A stretch of 64,000 nt of DNA from an uncultured Campylobacterota bacterium (GTDB lineage Bacteria > Campylobacterota > Campylobacteria > Campylobacterales > Sulfurovaceae): NCBI GenBank assembly GCA_937141405.1, contig CAKZQQ010000007.1:1-64000 (forward strand), given 5' to 3'. This document shows positions 52,852 to 62,384 of the stretch, piece after piece. The notes beneath the pieces are model-generated. The model was not told where the DNA came from and searched no databases. It worked only from the letters and a program-made list of their open reading frames with translations. Made by a program: the position numbers and the translations under genes. Every line of letters starts with the position of its first letter. The first letter of the stretch is position 1.

Positions 52852-54863
52852 TATACGACCACCATCGAGATATAATAACATCGCATGCATCGTTGTGCTT
52901 CAGCAAGCGCTTCTTCTCCACTCAAACCGAGATTGACCTCTTTGTTGTTATCGATTCTGTCACCAACTGAGAGTTTTGGGCTCTCTTCTCTTGGTTGCCC
53001 TTGCATCCAGCCCGTGATCTTCTCATTCTTATCATAGACATTGAGTGTTCTAAGATGATCTTCCATGATCTCATCGTCAGTCAAACTCACTTTGCCATCA
53101 TAGATATATCTTGATATCACCGAAGCGACTCTTTTGGCTTGTCCTACGGCATTTACGATTGTCATAGGGCCATATTCGCAATCACCTGCAGCAAAAAGTC
53201 CTGCGTGTGATGTCATATAATCTTTCCCGTTCGTCAAAAGTGTTCCCCATGAAGTCAGCGCCACATCCCACTCTTGTGGGAGGAGCGCCAAATCAGCTGA
53301 TTGAGAAACGGCAGGAATGAGATAATCACACTCTATCTCAAAATCCCCATCTTCTATCTTGACAAGTTGCGCTCTACCGCCATCAGGGTCAGGAACAAGC
53401 TCAAATCTGTTAATAAGTAATTTTTTAAGCTTATTATCTTCATCAAATATTCGCTCAACCGCTGAGTGGAAGATAAACTCTACTCCCTCTTCAACCGCCT
53501 CATGATACTCTTCGTAAGTTGTATTTCTTATGATTGTTTTCTCATCTCTTCTATAGAGCATGATGACTTTTTTTGCGCCCTCTCTCACAGCACAACGCAC
53601 AACATCCATCGAAGTAAACCCGCCGCCCACACAGACAACAACCTTATCTTTAAGGTCTTCGCTTGCAGGCGAACCTATGCGGTATTTGTGCCATAGATTT
53701 ACTTTGTCAAGCATCGATATAGCACCCCAATACCCTTCCATATCCAATCGCTCATTCTCTGCTCTTACTTTTTTGGAAAGCCGCGTCCCAAATGCCAAAA
53801 GTGTTGCATCATACCCACTCTCTAGCTCTTTAAGTTTTGCAGCATCTACTTTCGTATTTGTATAAACATTTACAGCCTCCATAGAGGTGACGAGCTCGAT
53901 ATCTTTATTGTATCTATCGATTGGCATACGATACTCAGGCACTCCAACAGCAACCTCGCCGCCTAAAACAGGCAGCTCTTCAAAGATATCAACTTTTATC
54001 CCCTCAAGTGCGAGATAATATGCCGCCGTGAGTCCTGCCGGACCTGCGCCTATGATTGCAACTTTTTTGCCATCATCTCTTAACGGTTGTGGTTCTTTTG
54101 GGTGTTGCCACGGCAAAGAGTGATCTGTCTCAAAATCAGCCCCAATGCGTTTGAGCTCCATGATCGAAATCGGCTCATCAAGATTTGCTCTTCTGCAAGC
54201 ATCTTCGCAAGGATGTGGACATACTCTTCCGCAACTATGGGCGAGTGGCATCGTTTGTCGCGTTGCTTGTAGGGATTTGTCGAGTTGCATATCTCGAACG
54301 CCTTCGATATAGGCAGGGATATCAACATGCGCCGGACACATATCCATGCAAGGTGCGGTTACTTTAGCTATATAGCTTACATCTTCATTTGCATAATCTT
54401 TTGAAGGTATCTGCTTCTCTATGAGGAGGTCAAACTCTTCTCTATAGTGCGCAAGTAGATCCAAGATAGGTTTTGGTGTCGTTCTTCCTATCTCACACTT
54501 TGATGTCATCATCATCGTTTCGCTCACCTCTTTGAGATGCTCGATATCTGCTTGCGCTCCTTCGCCTCTGGCTATCTTATCGAGAAGATCATAGAGTATC
54601 CGTCCACCCCATCTACCAGGAGCACATCTTCCGCAAGCTTCAGAGTATTTTTGATATTGAGCAGCGTATTCACATGCAAGTCTTACAACATCGACATTCT
54701 CATCAAATACGGCAACACCATCCCAGCCTATAAAGGCTTTTGAGCTTTTATCAGAACTATAATCCCCGGGCAATTTGAAAGATGAGACCTGACAAGTATC
54801 GCCACTAATGTGTCGATTGTCAACAAGCTCATCCCTCCATGTCGAGAAAATAGTTTTAGACAT
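52851..54863 (-). CDS. NuoF-position protein: NuoF C-terminal-like module fused to a GltD-type FAD/NAD(P) oxidoreductase
   Basis: This 670-residue protein sits where nuoF would be. Residues 65-150 resemble the NuoF cluster-N3 domain, but the motif reads CGRCAPG: C77 and C80 are present, the third ligand is Gly83, and C123 could be the last ligand. The FMN/NADH-binding part of NuoF is absent. Residues 165-240 are the Cys-rich helical domain of glutamate synthase small subunit and DPD-type proteins (CMDMCPAHVDIP, SCGRVCPHPCEDAC). FAD-binding GAGPAG (272-277) and a second Rossmann motif (VVCVGGGFTS) follow. It probably feeds electrons into the NuoG subunits. The donor is uncertain. It is coupled to its neighbours by TAATG overlaps. 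Confidence 0.85.
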   Translation of the reverse strand: MSKTIFSTWRDELVDNRHISGDTCQVSSFKLPGDYSSDKSSKAFIGWDGVAVFDENVDVVRLACEYAAQYQKYSEACGRCAPGRWGGRILYDLLDKIARGEGAQADIEHLKEVSETMMMTSKCEIGRTTPKPILDLLAHYREEFDLLIEKQIPSKDYANEDVSYIAKVTAPCMDMCPAHVDIPAYIEGVRDMQLDKSLQATRQTMPLAHSCGRVCPHPCEDACRRANLDEPISIMELKRIGADFETDHSLPWQHPKEPQPLRDDGKKVAIIGAGPAGLTAAYYLALEGIKVDIFEELPVLGGEVAVGVPEYRMPIDRYNKDIELVTSMEAVNVYTNTKVDAAKLKELESGYDATLLAFGTRLSKKVRAENERLDMEGYWGAISMLDKVNLWHKYRIGSPASEDLKDKVVVCVGGGFTSMDVVRCAVREGAKKVIMLYRRDEKTIIRNTTYEEYHEAVEEGVEFIFHSAVERIFDEDNKLKKLLINRFELVPDPDGGRAQLVKIEDGDFEIECDYLIPAVSQSADLALLPQEWDVALTSWGTLLTNGKDYMTSHAGLFAAGDCEYGPMTIVNAVGQAKRVASVISRYIYDGKVSLTDDEIMEDHLRTLNVYDKNEKITGWMQGQPREESPKLSVGDRIDNNKEVNLGLSGEEALAEAQRCMRCYYISMVVV

Positions 54864-55096
54864 TAATTAGCCTTTTTCCTAACTACTATCGTCCAATCGA
54901 CTTCATTGAACTTGAGTGAGTTAAGAAGCTCATGCTTATGCTTCTTGATGATATCTGCACTCTTTTGGATAGGAGAAAAATCACCAATCTCAAAAAGAAA
55001 TATACCTACTTCTCCACCTTGTAAATCACTATCGATTAGTTCTATCATGCGTTTATAAAAATCGCCATGCAAATCTCTTAAATCGTATCTTTTCAT
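54863..55096 (-). CDS. NuoE-position small protein of Campylobacterota complex I
   Basis: This 77-residue protein has no cysteine, so it cannot carry the 2Fe-2S cluster of classical NuoE (about 160 residues with four Cys). It resembles the small proteins found at this place in Helicobacter and Campylobacter nuo operons, which replace Nuo[21 protein letters not shown] is the most distinctive part. The start overlaps nuoD by 4 bp and the stop overlaps the next gene by 1 bp. It may be a structural adaptor for the electron-input module. Confidence 0.8.
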   Translation of the reverse strand: MKRYDLRDLHGDFYKRMIELIDSDLQGGEVGIFLFEIGDFSPIQKSADIIKKHKHELLNSLKFNEVDWTIVVRKKAN

Positions 55097-56319
55097 CTGT
55101 CAACCTCACCGAAAACGATATTGGTACTTCCTATGATAGTAACAACATCAGCTAGATAGCTTCCCACTAACATCTTTTGCAAAAGCCCTGTATGGAAAAA
55201 GCTTGGCGCTCTACATTTGAGTCTGTATGCATATGGTTCGCCTTCAGATTTTATGTAAAATCCAAGTTCTCCCTTTGGAGACTCTGTCGGAACATAGACT
55301 TCACCTTTTGGCGGTCGCATCCCTTGGGTTACCAAAACAAAATGTTGCATCAGCGCATAATTTTGCGTCATGATCTCTTCTTTTGGAGCAGAGATATATT
55401 TTGGCGCATGTGCCATAAGTTGCGGTTCACTCTCTTCGTGCATCGGGATAAGTTGATGGAGTATCTTTACAGATTGCTTCATCTCTTCCATATAGAGTCT
55501 ATATCTTCCATAACTATCACATCGATCACTCACAGGTATGTCAAAATCAAGCTCACCGTAAAGCTCATAAGGCTCCTCTTTTCTGATATCATATTTGATG
55601 CCCGAGCCTCTGAGCATAGGACCCGTGCACCCCCAAGAAAGTGCATCTTCAGCAGAGACAACACCGACATTTTCAAGTCGCATTTTCCAGATTCTATTTT
55701 CAGTCAAAAGATCTTCATAGAGCTTGATATTTTCAGGCATATTGTTCAAAAATTTCTCAAGATCTTCTAGCCAACCCGTAGGCAAATCGAGAGGTACACC
55801 ACCTATACGCACTGCGGCATGTGTCAATCTCGCTCCACAATAAGACTCCATAAGGTCCATCGCATATTCTCTCTCTCTAAATGTATACAAGAAGATACTC
55901 ATAGCACCAACATCGAGTGCATGCGTTGCAAGGAAAAAGAGATGGGACATGATGCGGTTAAGTTCAAGAAGCATCGTTCTGATGACCTGTGCGCGTCTTG
56001 GAGCTTCTATCCCTAAAAGTCTCTCAACGCTAAGGGCATAGGCATAGTTGTTTGATGTCGAGGCGATATAATCGAGTCTATCCGTTGTCGGTAGAAATTC
56101 ATTATAGGTCATATTTTCCGCCATCTTTTCGACACCTCTGTGCAGGTAGCCGATATCAGGAAGAGCTTTGACAACCTGCTCGCCATCTAACTCAAGTACA
56201 AGCCTCAACTGTCCATGAGCAGAAGGGTGTTGTGGCCCAAAGTTGATGACCATGGTATTGTCTGCACGCTCAAAATTGAGGTTTTCAAAAAACGGTGTTA
56301 ATTTGGTAGTAACTTGCAT
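55093..56319 (-). CDS. nuoD: NADH-quinone oxidoreductase subunit D
   Basis: This 408-residue subunit forms the quinone-binding pocket with Nuo[21 protein letters not shown] holds the His that contacts the quinone head group. [16 protein letters not shown] and the Tyr-containing region DRLDYIAS are also conserved. It is separate from nuoC, not fused. It lies 8 bp after nuoC. Confidence 0.97.
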   Translation of the reverse strand: MQVTTKLTPFFENLNFERADNTMVINFGPQHPSAHGQLRLVLELDGEQVVKALPDIGYLHRGVEKMAENMTYNEFLPTTDRLDYIASTSNNYAYALSVERLLGIEAPRRAQVIRTMLLELNRIMSHLFFLATHALDVGAMSIFLYTFREREYAMDLMESYCGARLTHAAVRIGGVPLDLPTGWLEDLEKFLNNMPENIKLYEDLLTENRIWKMRLENVGVVSAEDALSWGCTGPMLRGSGIKYDIRKEEPYELYGELDFDIPVSDRCDSYGRYRLYMEEMKQSVKILHQLIPMHEESEPQLMAHAPKYISAPKEEIMTQNYALMQHFVLVTQGMRPPKGEVYVPTESPKGELGFYIKSEGEPYAYRLKCRAPSFFHTGLLQKMLVGSYLADVVTIIGSTNIVFGEVDR

Positions 56320-56327
56320 AATTGATC

Positions 56328-57110
56328 CTATCTCTTCTTTTTAAGCTGTTTAGACTTTTTCTGATAATTTACAAAAGCTGTCTTGCTGTATTCGATCTCA
56401 TTTGGCTCTTCGCCTTCGCTTATATCAGCACCAAACGGCACTTCATAACCGACTCTTGAGAATCTTTGCGTATCATATCTATCAACCTTGGCAGGATCTC
56501 TATTTTCAGGCCCGATAACATCTCTATTTTCTTTACCGAATATCTTATCAACCTCATACCATGAAGCAGCCTCATCACCTTGAAGCGGATAAGTTTTTAG
56601 AAGCGGGTGACCGCTCCAATCATCCGGCATGATGATACGCTTAAGATAAGGATGATTATTGACATAGATACCAAACATATCAAACATCTCTCGCTCGGCA
56701 AAATTTGCCATTTTAAAAAGTGGTACGATAGACTCTATAGATTCATTTTGTTTGATACGACATACAACTCTTGCTCTTTTTGCAAGATCGAGATTGAGCA
56801 TCTGGTAGAAGATCTCAAACTCTCCACTTTGTGCTAGATAGTCGACAGCACTCAATTCGCTACACATCGCATAACCACACTTGTCTCTAAGCAACTCGAG
56901 CACTGCCAAATTATCCTTTGGCTTGATGTGCAATACAAGCTGTCCAAGCTCTACATAGCCCTCGCTGATATATTTTTTAAGCGTCTTGACAACATCGGCA
57001 AAGTGACCGTCTTCGCCAACATCTTCTCGTGGAACCCTAGGAGCAACCCAAAATCTATCAGTATAGTAAGACTTCTTTTGGCGGCTATCTTTTGGTGTAT
57101 ACTTTCTCAT
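56328..57110 (-). CDS. nuoC: NADH-quinone oxidoreductase subunit C
   Basis: This 260-residue peripheral-arm subunit has the family signature in [23 protein letters not shown], followed by [16 protein letters not shown]. The N-terminal 30 residues are basic and the last 15 are very Lys-rich, extending beyond the shorter proteins of other bacteria. Its start codon shares one base with the nuoB stop. Confidence 0.95.
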   Translation of the reverse strand: MRKYTPKDSRQKKSYYTDRFWVAPRVPREDVGEDGHFADVVKTLKKYISEGYVELGQLVLHIKPKDNLAVLELLRDKCGYAMCSELSAVDYLAQSGEFEIFYQMLNLDLAKRARVVCRIKQNESIESIVPLFKMANFAEREMFDMFGIYVNNHPYLKRIIMPDDWSGHPLLKTYPLQGDEAASWYEVDKIFGKENRDVIGPENRDPAKVDRYDTQRFSRVGYEVPFGADISEGEEPNEIEYSKTAFVNYQKKSKQLKKKR

Positions 57111-57622
57111 TATATGAACCTTTGTTTTACATTTTTATTCATATTTGCAGATTCTCTTCTGATTTTCTTCTGAAGCATCATAAGTGCATATTGAAGTGTC
57201 TCCGGTCTTGGGGCACATCCCGGAAGATAGATATCAACAGGGACGATTCTATCCACACCTTGCACAGTCGCATAGGTGTTGAACATCCCGCCGGTATTTG
57301 CACAACTTCCCATACTGATAACCCATTTCGGCTCAGTCATCTGGTCATACAGTCTTCTTGTAAACTCCGCATGTTTTTTTGAAAGTGTTCCTGAGAGTAT
57401 CATAACATCAGATTGTCTCGGGCTTGCTCTAAAGATTGTCCCGAATCTATCGAAGTCAAATCGAGCTGCACCACTTGCCATCATCTCGATAGCACAACAT
57501 GCTAGCCCATATGTTAAAGGCCAAAGTGAATTTGATCTTCCCCAATTTACAAGTTTGTCAACGCTTGTCAACGCTACAGGTAATCCTGCGCTTGATGTGT
57601 AGTTTACTTTATGTTGTGCCAT
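57110..57622 (-). CDS. nuoB: NADH-quinone oxidoreductase subunit B
   Basis: NuoB carries cluster N2, the last Fe-S cluster before quinone. The ligands are in [10 protein letters not shown] (two adjacent Cys), [10 protein letters not shown] and PGCAPRPE. It has 170 residues. The ATG lies 19 bp inside the end of nuoA. Confidence 0.97.
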   Translation of the reverse strand: MAQHKVNYTSSAGLPVALTSVDKLVNWGRSNSLWPLTYGLACCAIEMMASGAARFDFDRFGTIFRASPRQSDVMILSGTLSKKHAEFTRRLYDQMTEPKWVISMGSCANTGGMFNTYATVQGVDRIVPVDIYLPGCAPRPETLQYALMMLQKKIRRESANMNKNVKQRFI

Positions 57623-58020
57623 TCAAGAGCTCCTTTCTTCCACGCATAGATAAAGCCGAGTGCGAGTAAAAATACAAAAAGCATCATCTCGATAAGCCCA
57701 AACCAGCCTAACCCTAACGCTTTAAAGAGTTTAAAGTCAATTCCCCATGGAATCATAAAGATGATTTCCACATCAAAAAGGATAAAAAGAAGTGCTATAA
57801 GATAAAACTGCACCGATATACTGTTCGGCTGCTTAGTAACTTCAGGTCCGCACTCATAGATACTAAGCTTCAACTTCTCTCTATCAAGCTTTGCTAATTT
57901 TCGACTGATAAACCTTGTGAGAACCAAGGTTGCAGGAAAAGCAACAGCTGCTACGATAAAAAATACGAACACCCCAAAGTATGGATGTTCAGAGACAATA
58001 TGCGATAATCCACCGGTCAT
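57604..58020 (-). CDS. nuoA: NADH-quinone oxidoreductase subunit A
   Basis: This 138-residue subunit has three membrane helices and the signature [20 protein letters not shown]. It is the first gene of the operon. I use ATG 58020, preceded by AAGGGG eight bases upstream. An earlier ATG at 58053 is almost on top of a possible -10 (TATACA, minus strand, about 58062-58067) and would add 11 basic residues. Confidence 0.95.
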   Translation of the reverse strand: MTGGLSHIVSEHPYFGVFVFFIVAAVAFPATLVLTRFISRKLAKLDREKLKLSIYECGPEVTKQPNSISVQFYLIALLFILFDVEIIFMIPWGIDFKLFKALGLGWFGLIEMMLFVFLLALGFIYAWKKGALEWHNIK

Positions 58021-58380
58021 TGTAAACCCCTTTTTTCTTGCGTGAGTACTCATTCTTTAGATGTATAATGGTATCTAAAAGATAATTAAATTATTTTAAC
58101 TATCCTCCTACGCTTTTCTCTTTAAAATGCATTGTAACAAAGTGAAACAGATTAGAGAAAAACAAAAATTGGGGGTTTTTGGCATACAAACCTTACAAAA
58201 CAAACCCCAAATTACAAGAATCATCCCATGCTACAAGCAAATCTCACACAAAATATTACCGACTTAACCTTAGTTTGATAATAATTTTTATCGAAATATT
58301 TACAATTGTTTTTGAAATTGGTTTATTAAAATGAAGATAGTAGCCTGCTGCAACCAAAAGATTGGTTGCAGGCCTATTTG
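58021..58380. other. 360-bp region between nuoA and the DUF3373 gene
   Basis: There is no gene here. Next to nuoA a minus-strand TATACA (58062-58067) may be the operon -10. Further upstream an inverted repeat of 12 bp, with one mismatch, joins 58167-58178 (AATTGGGGGTTT) to 58202-58213 (AAACCCCAAATT) over a 23-nt loop. Its role is unknown and it could be a regulator site. The right end holds the terminator of the DUF3373 gene. The rest is AT-rich and featureless. Confidence 0.55.
58348..58371 (-). terminator. Hairpin terminator after the DUF3373 gene
   Basis: CTGCAACC/GGTTGCAG forms a perfect 8-bp stem with an 8-nt loop, 9 bp beyond the stop codon at 58381. Flanking GCCTG/GGCC may extend it with a bulge. 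Only short T-runs follow on the minus strand. Confidence 0.7.
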
Positions 58381-59769
58381 TTAGTATTTATAACTTACGG
58401 AAAATCTGAGATCTTGTGCTGTGATATCGGTCTCTTGCACAGGAACCCAGCCGGCACAATTTACATTTGGCGTATAGTCATGTTGCATATAGGTATATCG
58501 AACCTGTGCAGGAAGATACTCTTCACCAAAGAGATAAAAGTTCCAATAGGCTTCATACGCATCACCACGCACAGCAATCTTAGATCCGATAGCTGAGTCT
58601 TCAGCCCATGTCATTGGTGTCCAATATTTTGATCCATGATTGTATTCAATCCCTATCTTTCCTTTTTCCGTGATCATATCAGGGAATATAACTCCTGCCC
58701 AGATAGAGCTTCCGCTTCTTGTGCCGCCATCGCTTGAGCCTAAAAGTTGGTAGCCGTTATCAGCATCATAGTGGCTATACGCTGCAGATATAAACGCTGT
58801 TGTATTTGCTAAGAAACCATCAATCTCATCTCCAATTCCATCAATTTTGAATCCAAGAGAGAAGAGATCAGCTGTTCCTGCGCCTACTTTCTTCTCAGTT
58901 GTTGCGATATTTTCACCTTTGGTATTGAAGATATGTGCCCACTCATACATGACTTGATATTGGCCATTGTTGTAAGCATCACCAAGTGTCACAAAAAAGT
59001 CAACATTGTCATCTTCAGAACCATCTACCTCAGCATTTGGACCCCAAGGTGTCGTGTGCCCGATGCTGTAAACACCTGTTGTGGCACCCGTATGTGCACG
59101 ACCGCCTACAAATTTTGTATATGCGCCCGGAATAAATCTACTCCAATCAAGTTTTACCATCAAAGCATTGACTTCCATATTGGTAATATGTGCTAGGGGC
59201 GATCCCTCTTCAGGATTGTTCTCTCTGTAGTTTGCTAAGAAACCGTCTGTTGAGGGACGACGACCAATAGAGACACTGATAGGCTGCGCCCCGAGTGCCG
59301 TTGAGTAGACAAAATATGCCTCTTTAACTCTCATCACCGTATCGGTTGCTTTAGAGCTTGCCGACCAATCTTTAAGCCCAGAATCCTCACCAAAAAGGTG
59401 CGCACCCCAAAGTGAATAGATAGCAAGCTTTCCTTTAAAGATTAACTTATCCGTAGGTGCAGCTGCCATCGTGAGGTACAATCTACTCGCAAGTAGTGAT
59501 GAGTTCTTTGCACTCTCTCCTGTTATATTGTTTTTATAATCCAAAACATCAACGGAGTTTCTAAAATCTACTCCAAACTTGATATTGTCAAACGAATCAT
59601 GTTTTTTAACCTCAATGATTGTTTTTTTATTGCTTTTGATCTTCTTCTTATTGCCATAAACCATCTCTTCTAGAACTCTGATTCTCTCTTCGAGTTCAGC
59701 ATTAGTCGCAGCATTTGTTGCTGAAATTACAGACGCTGCCATAAGGGACATTACTACAAATCTTTTCAT
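58381..59769 (-). CDS. DUF3373 outer-membrane protein
   Basis: This 462-residue protein has a signal peptide (MKRFVVMSLMAASVISATNA), then a short coiled coil (about 22-55, ELEERIRVLEEMVYGNKKKI), then a long beta-rich body typical of a barrel, ending in KY. The segment FRNSVDVLDYKNN and the SIGRRPSTDGFLANYREN region match the DUF3373 family, found mainly in Campylobacterota. The coiled coil may tie the barrel to peptidoglycan or form a trimer. The function is unknown. AGGAG lies before the ATG. Confidence 0.85.
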   Translation of the reverse strand: MKRFVVMSLMAASVISATNAATNAELEERIRVLEEMVYGNKKKIKSNKKTIIEVKKHDSFDNIKFGVDFRNSVDVLDYKNNITGESAKNSSLLASRLYLTMAAAPTDKLIFKGKLAIYSLWGAHLFGEDSGLKDWSASSKATDTVMRVKEAYFVYSTALGAQPISVSIGRRPSTDGFLANYRENNPEEGSPLAHITNMEVNALMVKLDWSRFIPGAYTKFVGGRAHTGATTGVYSIGHTTPWGPNAEVDGSEDDNVDFFVTLGDAYNNGQYQVMYEWAHIFNTKGENIATTEKKVGAGTADLFSLGFKIDGIGDEIDGFLANTTAFISAAYSHYDADNGYQLLGSSDGGTRSGSSIWAGVIFPDMITEKGKIGIEYNHGSKYWTPMTWAEDSAIGSKIAVRGDAYEAYWNFYLFGEEYLPAQVRYTYMQHDYTPNVNCAGWVPVQETDITAQDLRFSVSYKY

Positions 59770-59792
59770 TACTACTCTCCTAAAAAAATGAA

Positions 59793-59798
59793 AGTATA
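59793..59798 (-). promoter_or_regulatory. -10 element of the DUF3373 gene
   Basis: On the minus strand GGCTATACT gives a TATACT 23 bp before the ATG, followed by AGGAG at the usual distance. Confidence 0.6.
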
Positions 59799-59902
59799 GC
59801 CAATGAAAACTTAAATGGATTAACTTTAATTTATAATTATATTAATATATCATTATAGGCATGATGGGAAATATAGCTAGAAAAATGGGGTCAATTAGGG
59901 CA

Positions 59903-60340
59903 TTATCGACTTGTAATTTGCATATATTTTGAGATGAATTCTTCCGGAATCTTTTGCGGGCGGTATGTCTCTATCTCCACAAAAACCCAATTGGTCCACC
60001 CCTCACATATAATCTTGCCCGTTTTCGCATTTAGAAGTTCGTATTGACGGATCGACTGCGCTTTTTTGACACTCTGCACCCAAGTATTTAAGAGAAGCTC
60101 ATCGCCCAATAAAGCGCTCTGTTTATAGGCTATATTGTGCTCTCTTGCAACCCATGTGCGATTAAATTTTTTAAGCGCATCAAATCCCAAACCCAAAGAA
60201 TCAGAGTGTGCTACAGCGATATCGATAAACCACTCGAGATAGCGGATATTGCCAACATGGCCATTGACATCAATATCCTCTTTTTGAACGATAATCTTTT
60301 TTGTAAATTTTTCTCTATTTTCCGATGCATCATTATTCAC
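59903..60340 (-). CDS. Acyl-CoA thioesterase, hotdog fold (YbgC/FadM-like)
   Basis: This 145-residue 4HBT-type thioesterase contains DIDVNGHVGNIRYLEWFID, where the family usually has an Asp for catalysis. Here the pattern D-xx-GHVGN fits the YbgC/FadM branch, and the rest (ELLLNTWVQSVKKAQSIRQY) matches the hotdog core. The start is GTG 60338-60340 with AAGGCGG upstream. The substrate is unknown. Another thioesterase of a different branch lies at 62.9 kb. Confidence 0.85.
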   Translation of the reverse strand: MNNDASENREKFTKKIIVQKEDIDVNGHVGNIRYLEWFIDIAVAHSDSLGLGFDALKKFNRTWVAREHNIAYKQSALLGDELLLNTWVQSVKKAQSIRQYELLNAKTGKIICEGWTNWVFVEIETYRPQKIPEEFISKYMQITSR

Positions 60341-60474
60341 TATAGTACCGCCTTACTGGTAAAAATGGAGTTGGTGTTTCTCTTTATGAAGCACCGTTAA
60401 AACAAGAGGTATATTCTAGCCTCCTATCTTAAAAGTTTCCTTGAGAAAAAATTACTTTTTGTTTTTTGCCAAAT

Positions 60475-60506
60475 TAACATAAATGTTAGAATACTCCTTG
60501 TATAAT
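60475..60506 (+). promoter_or_regulatory. ior promoter with palindromic operator candidate
   Basis: TATAAT at 60501-60506 lies 48 bp before iorA. A perfect palindrome TAACAT-AA-ATGTTA (60475-60488) covers the place of the -35 element, where a bound regulator could block or recruit RNA polymerase. No regulator gene is encoded next to it within the window. Confidence 0.55.
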
Positions 60507-60554
60507 GAACAGATTTTTTACAATGCAATAAAGCAACCAAGGGAGCTTAACTCT

Positions 60555-62384
60555 ATGAAGCAAACATTGATGGGGAATGACGCGATAGCGTGGGGGCTTA
60601 TCCATGCAAATGTTGATATGGTCTCCGGCTATCCCGGCACACCTTCCAGTGAGATATTAACGACCGTTCAAAAGATAAAAAAACAACTCAACCTTCCTAT
60701 GTATGCACAATGGGCAACAAATGAAAAGGTAGGATTTGAAGTAGCATATGCCGGAGCTATCACAGGTAAAAGAACCTGTGCCACCATGAAACAAGTAGGG
60801 CTCAATGTAGCTAGTGACGCGCTTATGAGTGCAAGCTATATAGGCAATCTAGGAGGTATGCTCCTTGTCTGCGCGGATGATCCGGGCTTTCACTCTTCAC
60901 AGACAGAACAAGACTCACGCGTTTTTGCCAAATTTGCACGCATTCCCGTGCTAGATCCTGCAACGCCTCAAGATGCTTACGACTTTACCAAGCTTGGTGT
61001 AGAACTTTCCGAACATTTTCAAACACCGGTGATGCTTAGACCCGTGATGCGCGTCTCACATGCTAGAGAGATTATCGAGATGGATGACGAGACAAACTAC
61101 CAACCAAAAGAAGGTAAATTCCAAAGAGATATCCCAAGATGGGGAGCAGTTCCTAGGAACGATAGATATCTCCAAGGTATAGAACAACTCAAAAGAGTAG
61201 AAGCGATTAAAGCATACAACTGGGAACATTTCTTAAAAGAGCAGTTTGAAAAATGCCAAGGCAAGGAGCTACTCATCATAGCAAGCGGTACGGGGTATGG
61301 ATATGCCAAAGAGACACTCAGCGAATGTGGAGTAGAGGCCGATATCATCAAAGTTATCATGCCCTATCCTCTACCGCAAGATCAGATCAAAGAGTACACG
61401 CAAAAATACGACAAAGTACTTGTCATCGAAGAGACTTATCCCTGCATAGAAGAGCAGATAGCTACCCAAAATCTCTTTGGAAAAAATACCAACACCACGC
61501 AGCTAATAGATGAGATGAGCAAAGCTGAGATATTGAAATCACTGCAAAAATTAGAGATTTATAGAGGTGAGAACATCTATGAGGCGCTCGAAATCTCCAA
61601 GGAGTATCCTCTTCCAAAAGTTGAAGCGAGACCACCAGCGCTTTGTCCGGGATGCCCTCACAGAGACCTCTTTTTTGCCATCACTAAAGTATTTAAAAAG
61701 AAAAAAGCCATCTACCCTTCTGACATAGGATGCTACACGCTTGGACTTGCACAAGGCGCGATAGATAGTCTCCTTTGTATGGGTGGTTCCGTTTCGATGG
61801 CAAGCGGTTATTCGATCGCTGACCCTGAAAAAACAGTCGTTGCCACCATAGGCGATAGTACATTTTTCCACAGTGGTATTCCACCGCTTATTAATGCGGT
61901 TTACCAAAATCATAAATTTATACTTGTCATTATGGACAACTCAACGACTGCGATGACCGGCAGACAAACAACCGCAGAGAGAGAGCATAAAGATATCGAT
62001 ATCAAAAAGGTTGTCGAGGGGTGCGGGGTAGCGTGCCATGAGTATTTTTATACCAATGAGCTAAGTAAAACAATCGATTTCTTTAAAGATATCAAAAAAG
62101 TTTACGAGCAAGCAGATGGTCCTGTCGTTGTAGTTGCGAGAGAATTTTGTGTGCTTGATAAAGAGCGCTCAAAAGAGTTTTTACCCTCTTTGAGTGTTAT
62201 GGTCGATGAAGAGAGGTGCGTGGCATGTGATCTTTGTGTAAGCTCCTATAAATGTCCGCCTATGGCTTACAATGCAAACGGCAAAGTCGAGATAGACCCT
62301 TTCTTGTGTATCGGCTGTGGCTCGTGTCTTGATGCACTTTGTCCGACAGATGCATTTGTAAAAATAGACAAAGGGGACAAATAG
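60555..62384 (+). CDS. iorA: Indolepyruvate:ferredoxin oxidoreductase, alpha subunit
   Basis: IorA is the large subunit of the enzyme that converts arylpyruvates and CoA to arylacetyl-CoA, CO2 and reduced ferredoxin. It has an N-terminal pyrimidine domain (MVSGYPGTPSSEIL) and a thiamine-diphosphate domain with GDSTFFHSGIPPL and DNSTTAMTGRQ. The C-terminal ferredoxin domain has two clusters (CVACDLCVSSYKCPP, CIGCGSCLDALCP). ATG 60555 is chosen because GGGAG precedes it, giving 609 residues. The frame extends up to 60483, but those 24 residues cover the promoter. The stop directly abuts the iorB ATG. Confidence 0.95.
   Translation: MKQTLMGNDAIAWGLIHANVDMVSGYPGTPSSEILTTVQKIKKQLNLPMYAQWATNEKVGFEVAYAGAITGKRTCATMKQVGLNVASDALMSASYIGNLGGMLLVCADDPGFHSSQTEQDSRVFAKFARIPVLDPATPQDAYDFTKLGVELSEHFQTPVMLRPVMRVSHAREIIEMDDETNYQPKEGKFQRDIPRWGAVPRNDRYLQGIEQLKRVEAIKAYNWEHFLKEQFEKCQGKELLIIASGTGYGYAKETLSECGVEADIIKVIMPYPLPQDQIKEYTQKYDKVLVIEETYPCIEEQIATQNLFGKNTNTTQLIDEMSKAEILKSLQKLEIYRGENIYEALEISKEYPLPKVEARPPALCPGCPHRDLFFAITKVFKKKKAIYPSDIGCYTLGLAQGAIDSLLCMGGSVSMASGYSIADPEKTVVATIGDSTFFHSGIPPLINAVYQNHKFILVIMDNSTTAMTGRQTTAEREHKDIDIKKVVEGCGVACHEYFYTNELSKTIDFFKDIKKVYEQADGPVVVVAREFCVLDKERSKEFLPSLSVMVDEERCVACDLCVSSYKCPPMAYNANGKVEIDPFLCIGCGSCLDALCPTDAFVKIDKGDK

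Noticed and set aside
60483-60554. N-terminal extension of IorA by 24 residues
   Set aside because: It spans the -10 element and lacks a Shine-Dalgarno sequence. The family begins at MKQTLMGNDAIAWG.
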